Assembly (NCBI RefSeq): GCF_021018805.1
Contig: NW_026960609.1
Coordinates: 2,852,001 to 2,916,000 of the forward strand
Source of the DNA: Prinia subflava
Taxonomy: Eukaryota; Chordata; Aves; Passeriformes; Cisticolidae
Length of the DNA: 64,000 nucleotides
Reading direction: 5' to 3'
Shown: positions 54,679-64,000 of the stretch, in pieces
Position numbering within the stretch: position 1 is the first letter of the stretch
Layout of the letters: each line of letters opens with the position of its first letter
Translations under genes and position numbers: made by a program
Notes under the pieces: model-generated
Seen by the model: the letters and a program-made list of their open reading frames with translations, nothing else
Databases searched by the model: none
What the model was told of the DNA's origin: nothing

Positions 54679-57600
54679 ATTATGTAACTTGAGTCTTAAC
54701 TTTTTATTTTTTCTACAGGTTTTATTTCTATAGATATTTGGACTTATACTGAGTCAAATCCTCAGCAAATGCAAACTTCTGTGGGTCCAGGGAAGCTATG
54801 AAGTTGAATCTTTTTTAACCACTTAAATCTCTGGCCTTTATTTCTGCATTTCAACATCATTGACTTCACTAATGTACGTGAGCTGAATACACACAACACA
54901 CACACACACACAAACACAAGGCTGATGTGCTTCAACAGAATCATTCTCAAGGTTTACACCCATGTAGCTGTGGCTCTGAATCAAGCCCTGTCCCTATTTC
55001 TGTTTGAAATTTCAGGATTTTCTATCTTTGATATAAGCTACCACACTAGCAACAACAAAGCTTTACAAAGAGCCTAACAAACAAATAATAAATTTAAAAA
55101 AACACACAAAGAATCAGCATTACATGAATCCCAAAATAATAATTAATTTTAAGACACTGTGTTTATTTTGGCAGCCATATCCATTAGCATTTGGGGATGA
55201 GGAACTTAAGTTTTAACAAATGCCCTGAAAAGCAAGGAAACCAAGGGAGTATTTGAATTTGAAGCACAGCAACAGGACATGGTTGTACTAAATAGTCATC
55301 AGAGTGACATTACAAAGTGACCTGCAAGGTGTAAATACCCTTAGAGTATTACAAGAGACAGAGATATCAGAGAATCACTTATCTTGGTGTCATGAATGCC
55401 TCCCTAGACCACCCTCAACAGCTCTTCTGAGCACACCTCCAGACTAAAATCGGGCAGTGTCATGCAGCATGCCCCTTCATCTGGGTGCAAAGTAATTTAT
55501 AGTCTGTTTTCATGCCATAGTTATCCCCATTACTCACACATGCATAATTTGTCCTCTGAGTTATGTGGTACAGCTGGCCTTGCTAACATCAAAACAAGCC
55601 TCCAAGTGCAAGCCTACAATTCAGGTAGTATCTCTCCCTTAATTCCAAAAGCAGTTCCAAGGATTAAAGGCAAAGAATTGACTTCCTAGGGCCCAAGAGG
55701 CAGGACCAATTCATTTTACTTTTGATGTCTGAAACCAGAAATGACACATGGGATCTGATACAATGAATATGTTCTATTATGACTATGTCTCTCTGAGTGA
55801 CATGGTAATATCTACACATAGGTAGGGTGTCCGGAGAAATACTCCTGCAGCATGCTCTGACTATGAAACTGAGTTTTTGCAGGTTTGATCATATGATGAA
55901 TCTTACCATGATTCTTTATGGTCCCATCAAATAGAGAAAGCAGGATCATGTTTATATTGCATCCATATAACTCATTTTATACCAGCTTTATCAATACTGT
56001 GGTAGCATATCTCTCTTTTTTTTGTCTGCTGTTACCTAATAATACCAGTTTCCATAATCGTAAATTCAGAACAATGAATCACTTCTAAACTTTTATAAGT
56101 TAAATACAGAGAAGCAGGTACGAAGCCTGGCACTCATTTTTTCCTTAATATTTGTTGCCTAGGTTTTCAGAAAACCCAGCTGTAAGAATGCACTTTGATT
56201 TACAATTCAAGACCAGACTCAATCACAGAAGTTTAAAAATGGAGTCTATTACATTACTGTGTGCACAAATCTGTGTATTACAGTGAGTACAAAATATGCA
56301 ATCCCTTGGCAGTTTTCCATCACAGACCTTGATGCCACTTTTTGGAAGCCTGCTGTGTGCATGTTTCAGAGCTGAGGAGACAGCTGTGAACACGGATCCA
56401 CTGTCATCTATGGAATCACCTGCTGGGCTTTATCCCAGAATAAAACATGCTGCAGCATCGTACCAGGGAGCATCATCACCAACATGTAGGCAGCTCTTAC
56501 CTGTTTGCCTGTCATAATTTCTAGTGTTTTTCTTTTCATTTGGGAAAATTCTTGGAGCAGTTCAGGTGGTACAGGACAAGGCGCAGGAGTGAGATTGTCA
56601 CTCCAGAGTGATCCCTGATGCTTACTGAATAGACACACCTGAAGGCAACATCATTTGGCTATTTCTGACCTGCAGTAGATTGCTACTTGCAAACCTTTTC
56701 ATGCCATTATTCATCTTCTGAGCCATCTGGCCCCTGTTGCAGGATACCTGCAGATGGATTAATAAACCAATCTAATAGAGCTGTACATACTAAACATACA
56801 GCAGAAGCAGCTGTTGGGTGTTTGTTGTGAACTTTGTGTTTTTCCCTAATATTTCAGCCACTGTAATTTCAAGTTCTAAGCCAGTTCCTTCAAGGAAAGG
56901 AACAGTTTTTTTTCCTCAACTACCCAAAAACCAAAATAAATGTATCTCTTATAAAAAAGCCTGTCATTGATTAGCAAGTTATAATCAGCATAAATATAAT
57001 TTTCTCCTTGGAGTAGAAACTTTCACTTCAGCCTTTGAATAGCACTGTCAGTTCAGCTTATTATAATATACCCCCCTGACAGCTCTCATATTAATTGCGC
57101 CAGATTGCCTGCAGTGTGTTCGTTTGTTTGTTTGTTTAACTAAGAATGACTTTCAGAAAACTTTACTTCCTTGCACATACAAGTGGGGTCAGATGGAAAC
57201 CAAACCTATCTTAAAAGACTTCAAACGGTAGATTATTAATTTTAATGATCCAGCTAGTGCTCTTTTGGCTAGTGCTTTTAAATTTCTCAAAGTGGGCCTA
57301 TATGTTGTGACACGTAGAAGAATTATGAAAGGCTTCATAAAATTAGGCCTGCTCTATTCAATTAATAGCTAGCCTGTCATCTCTTCTAAGTGTAGTTAAG
57401 CAATTTGCAAGTTCCCATGTGAAAAGAATCTTGGAATGAAAGGGTTGTTAACACAACAACCTATTCTTAATTTGAAAAATAAGTGCACCTGCGTAAACAA
57501 TAAGATCTGTTCCATGAGAACCCATAAAGGAAAATGTAAACAACCTGAATCTTTGCATGTACACACAAATCGTCTTCTGATCAAAAAAATGGAGTAGTAA

Positions 57601-57689
57601 GAAAACTACCAGCCAATAGGTGTTGCACACAAGGTCTGTGAAAACTGTATAAAATAAGTTATGTGACTAAAGAATTGGCTTTTCCCGCA
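54679..57689. other. Unassigned sequence, possible LTR-like promoter near 57590-57690
   Basis: A CA microsatellite lies at about 54888-54918 and a GTTT repeat near 57120-57138. No gene is supported. At 57612-57660 CCAATAGG and CTGTATAAAATAAG sit in promoter-like spacing just before the CpG-rich block, so this may be the U3 of an unrecognised LTR; no boundaries found. Confidence 0.4.
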
Positions 57690-58600
57690 TAAAATAATGG
57701 GGTCTCGGCTAACTTACTACCATATCTGATGAACCTATGCCATCGCAGGAGGCGACGGCCGAGCCTGCTGCAAAAAAGGACGCAGGGCCCGGCCAAGCTG
57801 GGACTCAAGAGATGGAATACACAGAGCCACAAATGAACAGCCCACGGCAAAACGAAATTCAAGCGGTGAATACACGAAACAGTGAAAGGCTGCGGCTCCA
57901 GCCGGCCGCGGGACAGCACAAAATACAAAAAGACAAAAAGCGGGTGGCGGAGTGGGGCTGAGCGGGAGTGCACGGGGCCGTGGAATGCACAGACACAAAC
58001 ACAGTCACAGAGACAAACAGATACAAAGACAGAAACAAGCACAGCTCCTGGGAAGGCGCTGCCCGGGAGGGAGTGAGCAGGGACAGAAAAATGCAGTGCA
58101 GCCACTGAGACCGGGAGAGACAGAGGTCTCAAGAACTGTGGTGAGTGTATGGTCAAGAACCAGAGATGTGGGAGACACGATCAAAAATCGTGGGGATGCA
58201 TGGTCTGGAGCCATGGGAATGGCTGAGAGCCAGGAAATAGATTGTGTCCGAGGAGACGTGGGGCACGGTCTGAAGAACCGTGGAAATATGACAGAGGGAG
58301 CCATGGAGACGCGATCGAGAATCGTAGTAGAGCTACGGCCTTGAGCCGGGGAGACAGAGGCCAAAAAGAGCCGTGAAAAATGCGCTGTAGAAGATCCGCG
58401 CCATGGAAGTTTCGCGCCGCAGAGAGTAATATGCACGGAATTACACAGGTGTGAGGTGGTGCGGCCGCGGGGCAGCGCCCAGACTGAGAGTTTAAAAGAT
58501 CTGCACTGCGGAGCATCACATGAGCCAAAGTCCGCACGTAGGCCGCAGGGTAACATGCAGACTGCGAGTTTAAAAAAGGGGTAAAATACGGGAAATCTTA
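57690..58600. repeat. CpG-rich block of degenerate repeats
   Basis: CpG density is visibly higher than in both flanks. Degenerate repeats: GAGCCATGG-containing units near 58208 and 58298, GGGGCAGCGCCCAGACTGAGAGTTTAAAAG near 58472 echoed by CAGGGTAACATGCAGACTGCGAGTTTAAAAAAGG near 58546 (only the cores CAGACTG and GAGTTTAAAA are identical). A 75-codon frame starts with ATG at 57737 but its product is low-complexity and unrecognised. Confidence 0.55.
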
Positions 58601-59367
58601 GATCACTCATTTCGGCCAACAAAACAGCGATAATATGTGTGTGGGCACTTATATTGCGCAAACGGGATAAAACAGGGTAAAAGCAAATTGCAAATTTTAT
58701 TGCTACGGCGTAGAAAACAACGTGAGAACAGATGTACAAAATGCCTTTTCTATCAAAAGGTGGGACGAGTTGGGCCAGTGATTTATTAAAATAGGAATAT
58801 CGATCTAATATCAATATCCATCTGTGACGGACAAAAAACCTCTCTAACAGATAAAGATAGAAAGTGTATGTTTATTGCGATGCTGGGCAGTGAATGGGAT
58901 ATCTCCCTAATGCGCACTGCAAAGATCACAGGTAATTACAAAGTCTTTTACTTACAAAAATGTTGAATACTCAAAATACAAATGCATATTCATACCTCTG
59001 TCACTTCCTCTTCTCAGCTTCGTATGCTAATTGACAACAAGGCTATTAAGCATGCGTAGTTTGTTCCCTGAAATGTGTCGGTGGTCCTTTTGTGAGGAGT
59101 GGTCACCAAAAAGGAGGAAGTAAAATGAGTCTTCCTCGTTCTAAACTTTCAACCTTTTCAATGCAGATGTGATTAATGGATGGTAGAAGACCCTGTTTCC
59201 TTTTTTCCAGGACTATTTCAATGGGTTTCTGGAAACAGGAGGTCTGGTGTTGTATTGATTAGTTTCTCTGTTTGACAAGCAATGAGTTATTAGATCCGGG
59301 GTAGCTTATCTTAAATCCGGTTTCTTTTAACCATCCTCTAACTTTTAACTGATTTCAGCAAAGCTTA
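58601..59367. other. Unassigned sequence, possible minus-strand LTR remnant
   Basis: On the minus strand a TTTGTCCGTCACA end (58823) with GCAATAAACAT upstream (about 58875) looks like the R/U5 end of an LTR. Start, TATA box and duplication were not found. Confidence 0.35.
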
Positions 59368-60055
59368 TGTGATAAATGATGTTGGGTAATTCGTGTTTAT
59401 AATGTATGTATAATATAAAGCAAGTTATGCCCTTTGAAATAAACGGTAAAATCATACAAGGCTGGGAAGGGGGTAGACGGATTCGGAAACGACCATTGCT
59501 GGGAACTGGAGAACCACTGAATTTACAAGAGAAAAGGAGAGGGGGGGTCTGAGGAAGATGAGTCCTCGCCAGAGATGTCGTTGCGAACGACCCAACCATT
59601 ACCACCGAGATGGGCCATGCTCCGCCACCAGGGGCACGCATTTCAATACGCAAGTCCCAGAAGTCAGCCCTAATATTCATCTCCCCATGGAAGGACTATT
59701 CAAAGGACCAAACGGCAAAGATGAATCCCCATGAATAGGAAGGAAAGCTGATTCAACCGACAGAGCAGCAAGGATGAACCCCTATGAATATGAAGGAGAA
59801 CTGAAGGGACAAAGAAAGCATGGAGTAATGCTCGGTCCCGCTAAAGAAACTTTATAAAAACTGGGTTCACCAAACCGAAAGCGTGAACAGGTGAGCTGCG
59901 GTGCGATAGAGGCCGTAGCTAAGGTTCACCCAGTGCCGATCCTGGCCCTTGACATTGATTCTTTGATTGTTGGCTTACCTGAAATTCTGTCCAATTATTT
60001 TTCTAAAATTAATAAAATCATTTATTAGTTTGGAATTGGCTCGGCATTTATTACA
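59368..60055 (+). repeat. Solo LTR, class I-like family, copy 2
   Basis: It starts TGTGATAAATG and ends CATTTATTACA, 688 bp, the same length as copy 1. CTTTATAAAAAC TATA box near 59850. AATAAAATC near 60011. Flanks CTTA and ATTA are similar but not identical. Confidence 0.75.
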
Positions 60056-60138
60056 ATTATCTATTCATTTCAGCTAAATCAGCAGCATCTATTGTTAAGT
60101 ATAACCTTAGCTTTTCTCAAATTTTCAAAATTAGTGTC

Positions 60139-60851
60139 TGTAATAAATGCAATTTGTTAATTCATGTTTTCAATATGTTTATAAATGTAATTAGTTAATT
60201 TGTGCTTTCTGTGTATATGTATAACACAAATGAATTCCTGTAACATAAAATGTGCTCAGGTTTGACATAGACACAGCCTCCCTCAGTAGCTGCGGCTCCC
60301 AGGAAATCACCATTCAGGACGGGACAATAGCTCTTCCCATAACTGGGGTCCACGGTTGGCACCAAAATAGAGGCTAATCAAGACTGAGGTCAGCTATCCA
60401 AGGGCAACAGAACTGGGAGATGCCTGGCAATCAGTGGTAGCACAATAAGAAAGAAGTGGATTTTGATAAGGGAACGCCCCTCCTATTCAACATCCCGGAT
60501 TCTATTCAGACCTCGGGGGAGAGAGATTAATGATTGTTACTTCGACGAGGAAATCTATTCAGCAGGGTGGAGGGGAAACAATAATACATGAAATCACCAT
60601 GGAAAACCATGAACTGTGGGGAAAACCTTTGCCACGGGCTAAATAAACTGTATAAAAACTGAGACCAGGACAGGGCCAATTTGTGAACTCTGGGGGATTG
60701 CAGTGCAATAGAGGCTGCTTTCCATTCACCCTCTGACGATCTGGGGCATCATCACCGTAACTCCGCCTGTTGGTTTACCGAAATTCTGTAATTTTATTTT
60801 TAATAAACCAAATTATACTTTAATTGGCAAAGTAGATTGGCATTTATAACA
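60139..60851 (+). repeat. Solo LTR, class I-like family, copy 3
   Basis: It starts TGTAATAAATGC and ends CATTTATAACA. GTATAAAAACTG near 60651, AATAAACC near 60813. Its last 200 bp align well with copy 4 (ATTGCAGTGCAATAGAG, CATTCACCCTCTGACGATC). Flanks GTGTC and GTGTA differ by one base. Confidence 0.75.
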
Positions 60852-62391
60852 GTGTATCAGCAGTTTTTGTGGGCAGCGGCCATAGGGAAAATATGATAGT
60901 CACAAAATTGTTACCTACATGGTATTTTATTAGAAATTCGTTTAAAAAATTACAGTCTGCTGAAGGGACCACAGCTGCTGCTGCAATCGCCCCCCGTGGG
61001 CTCCAGAGACTTCTCGGTCAGTACCTTCTGTGTCTGTAGGTCCGTTTCTGTTCCCTCTACCCAAGAACGATGGAAAAGTGACCTTTTAATTCTGTTTTTC
61101 ATGTTGAAAAACTATTAAAAAGTGTTATAACTGAAAAGAACAGGGCATATGCCTTTATTAATATTCAGCTCTTTATTAAAGTGATCAGCTCATTATTAAA
61201 GTCATCAGCAGGATTGCAGAGTCCGATTGGAGTTTTCCATGCTGCTGCAGCCATCTGAAGGAGCAGGTGCTGTTCCAGTTCATCGTTCCACTGCAAACAG
61301 TAGATGCTGAGTCCTTGTTCCCATAGGAACAGCTAGGAGTTCTCTCTGGTCAACCATCAGAAGGCAGAGCGCTGAGGGGTCTGTCACTAGAGTGCAGAGT
61401 CAGCTCTTTTCCCTCAGGGAAAAACCTTGAGAGTTCCCCGTTCTCTGTCTCAGTCACTTCAGCTGGCCGACTCCCATTCTATTCAGACTCCTCATAGGTC
61501 ATGGTGAGTCTTCAAACTAGGCCAGGGGGTGCATCCACTCCTTGCTCGGCCAGGGCACTCTCTAATTCTCCTCTGATGCATCTAGTTTTTCATCTTGGGG
61601 TGCGGTTCCTCTAGAAAACCCTCCCAGGATTCACAGGGGCAGTTTTATTTGCATATAAAAATGCATCAGCATTTGTCCTGGTCACAGCAGAGGGTATCCC
61701 TGCTAAAAAAAAGGTAGTTACAGTGAACAATGACCAGGCAATCAAGGCAGGAGCTGCTCCTTTTCACATTTTAATGAGGTAGGAGAATGCCGCCTTTCCC
61801 TTTGGGGCAGCTTCCCTCCGTCCTCAAACTTGCTGGGGTGTGGGGGGTACCTCTAGCTGGGAAGGGGTCAGCGGCTTTCGAGGGGCAGCAGCCTCATCCC
61901 AGCTATGGGGTTCTCTGTAAAAAGGAAAAACCCCCATTTTTCTAAAAGGCTGGGTGACGGCACAAATTGGAAGGAGAGGGGTTGCATTCAGAGCTCTTTT
62001 TATATGCTAATGGGTGCTCTGCATTTTCCTCTGGGGGGATGGTGGGCTGTCTCGGCTGTCTGCTATGCGGCTAGGACAGGGATAGCCCAGCCCCCTCCCA
62101 GGACCACAGCAGCAACCAAGGGCAGTTTTTAATTCGTTCATAACAATAACCACTTTGAAACTGCTTTCCATCTAAGCCCTGTGAAGACTCTGGCCACGCA
62201 AAAAGCCTGGAAACAGAACCTGTGTGCATGCTCCTCTGGAAAATGGTTCCGGCGGGACAAGGACTCTGTCCCCGGCAGCGCAGAGTGGCGGCTCCCACCC
62301 CCTGGGAAGTCGTGCTGTCTGCGGTGGCCGAGGTGGCTCTGCTCAGGTGAGGTTTTATGCTCCAGGAACCCGCGAGCCCCAGGCACCGGTC
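60852..62391. other. Unassigned sequence between two LTRs
   Basis: No PBS after copy 3, no PPT before copy 4 and no gag, pol or env motif, so this is not the body of a provirus using these two LTRs. An imperfect direct repeat around TTTATTAAAGTGATCAGCT and TTATTAAAGTCATCAGCA lies at 61172-61212. Confidence 0.4.
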
Positions 62392-63078
62392 TGTGGTAAA
62401 TACAGTATGTTAATTCGTGTTTTTAAGGATTATAGTATGTTAAATCATGTTTTGGTAAATGCAAACTGTAGATATGTACTGTATAATGTAACACTAGTTC
62501 CTGACAGCCATGGAACTGACAAATTCAGAGGCAGGCAACACCCAGAAACCGCCATTCAGAGGACAATGGAATACCAGGAATTGGAGACACTGCCATTGGC
62601 ATCAGAAAGGAGGACACATCAAGATAAGCAATCAGTTCTCCTCCCAAAGGCAGCAGAGTCATCAGAGCTCCACCATCAAGCTGAACATGGGAGGGGAATG
62701 TCAGTCCATTCAAAATTTTATCTTCCATTCACCCACCAGAGAGAAGAAATTGACACTTCTCCCTCCCAGAGGAGACCTCGTTCAGCAGACCAATGACAGC
62801 GATGCATTCAAATAACCACCCCAAGAAAACAAAGAACTGTGGGGAAATCTTATGCCAGGGGAGAAATAAACTGTATAAAACCTGGACCCCAGAAGGGGAC
62901 AATTTGTGTACTCTGGGGGATTGCAGTGCAATAGAGACTGCTTTCCATTCACCCTCTGACGATCCCAGGTTATCGTCACTGTAACTCCGCTTGTTGGTTT
63001 TACCGAAATTCTGTAATTTGAATTTTTTTAATAAACCAAATTATATTTAATTGGCACAGTGGATCAACATTTATAACA
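62392..63078 (+). repeat. Solo LTR, class I-like family, copy 4
   Basis: It starts TGTGGTAAATAC and ends CATTTATAACA, 687 bp. TGTATAAAACC near 62872, TAATAAACCAAATTA near 63029. Flanks GGTC and GGTT (3 of 4 bases equal). Confidence 0.78.
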
Positions 63079-64000
63079 GGTTGGTTAGCAGCTCACACAG
63101 AACGCGCCAGGTCTGCAGATGGCAAGAACCGGAGCACTATTCCTGCTCAGAGTTCCTTCCTGGAGCTGAAGGTTCCAATGCCATTCCCTAATTCCCTCCT
63201 GGAATGTGCGGAATTTCCAACAGAGCCGCTGCTCTGCTGGGCCAGGCTCTGCATCGGTGGCCCCTCTCCGTGGAGCTCCGCGGGCTCCGGGGTGGGAGGT
63301 TGGAGCCACAAGCGCTGTGTGCCTTTTTAACCTTTTCTGTATTTGTTTTCGGTGTTTTCCCCCTTTTGCTACATGTGGCCTTTAGAGGGGTTTTTTGTGT
63401 TGCTTTTCCCCTCCGCTTTTCTCCCATACGTGTTTGGGGCAGGCAGAGATGCAGCATCCCCAGGGGCTGTGCCAGGTCCGCACGGCTCTTACGGCCATCG
63501 CTGCCCAGGCAGAGCAGAGTTCAGGATCCAATCTCTGCATCTGGGAGCACAACACAGCGGCGTTTGTTGTTTCCTTTCCCCCGCAGCAAGTGCGAGGTGG
63601 CAGTGGCCAGAGTTCTCTTTCTCTTTCCCCTTCCTCTCCCTCATCTCCTTTTTCCCTGTGGGCAGCACAGCCCTCCCGCTCCAGCGCAGAGTGCTTTCTG
63701 ACTACCTCTGTTTAATGAAGCTTTATGTATTGTGTTTGTGTGCCTTGAAAACGTGTTGATATAAGGTTTTAAAGTTAATTTTGTTTTCTGACTGAATTCT
63801 AATTTTTTTAAGTTTTACGGTTGCTGGAGAGATAGAAAGCAATAAATGCAGTGCCTGATCACCTATCAAATATTTCAACATAGTCTGATTTTTTTAACAA
63901 GAATATTAACAAATCTGCCAGATGAAATGACACAAAATACAATCATGAGAAGATACTCGGCTATTCAATAGGCTGCCAAACTACACATTAATATATTTTT
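63079..64000. other. Unassigned sequence to window end
   Basis: GC-rich to about 63700, then AT-rich. Overlapping open frames at 63204-63759 lack recognisable domains. Nothing else seen. Confidence 0.4.

Noticed and set aside
57659..58814. Minus-strand frames of 165 and 269 codons in the CpG-rich block
   Set aside because: Low-complexity Ser/Cys/Pro products produced by a repeat block; no domain or start context.
60139..63078. Copies 3 and 4 of the class I-like LTR as a provirus pair
   Set aside because: The LTRs are well diverged, there is no PBS or PPT and no coding motif between them.

Overview
The window reads as a bird genome, most likely a songbird. The evidence is a CR1 LINE 3' end at 10336-10433, several LTR families with avian-style structure, and an ERV whose env has an alpharetrovirus-like TM. 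No host protein-coding gene can be supported. The density of retroviral insertions, many inside one another, resembles heterochromatin or a W chromosome; that is inference and cannot be shown from sequence alone.

Layout. 1-10335: a degraded, env-bearing provirus (ERV1, + strand) with class III-like pol motifs. It has a solo LTR inside its 5' LTR and a 251-bp palindromic, LTR-derived insert in env. 10336-14294: CR1 tail, then unassigned sequence. 14301-14631: solo LTR (-). 14761-18842: a compact 4,082-bp ERVK-type element (ERV2, - strand) whose two 383-bp LTRs look identical; it has a Lys-like PBS, a PPT, a 6-bp target duplication, one 276-codon ORF and a long C-poor non-coding body. 19.2-27.6 kb: three more LTRs in otherwise unassigned DNA. 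27608-42636: an old minus-strand provirus (ERV5) related to ERV4 and split by it.

ERV4 (29146-37847, + strand) is the best preserved provirus: 553-bp LTRs differing at about 7 sites by eye, target duplication TTGGAC, a gag broken by one frameshift, a canonical A6C slippery site into a pro frame with a dUTPase-like domain, an uninterrupted pol, and an alpharetrovirus-like env broken by one TGA. ERV5 also carries two further LTRs, one in gag and one in its leader.

42.6-48.4 kb: a GC-rich minisatellite, a class I-like LTR with a 4-bp duplication, and unassigned AT-rich DNA. 48378-54678: a decayed, env-less ERVL provirus (ERV3, +) whose protease region received two solo LTRs of different families in opposite orientation, 21 bp apart. 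54.7-64 kb: unassigned DNA, a CpG-rich degenerate repeat block (57690-58600) and three further LTRs of the class I-like family, all on the + strand.

The genes do not form a cellular pathway. They are gag/pro/pol/env modules of at least five proviruses of different ages. The most interesting items are the palindromic LTR foldback in ERV1 env, the duplicated SU domain with mucin-like repeats in the same env, the young non-autonomous ERV2, and the pro/pol junction shared by ERV4 and ERV5.
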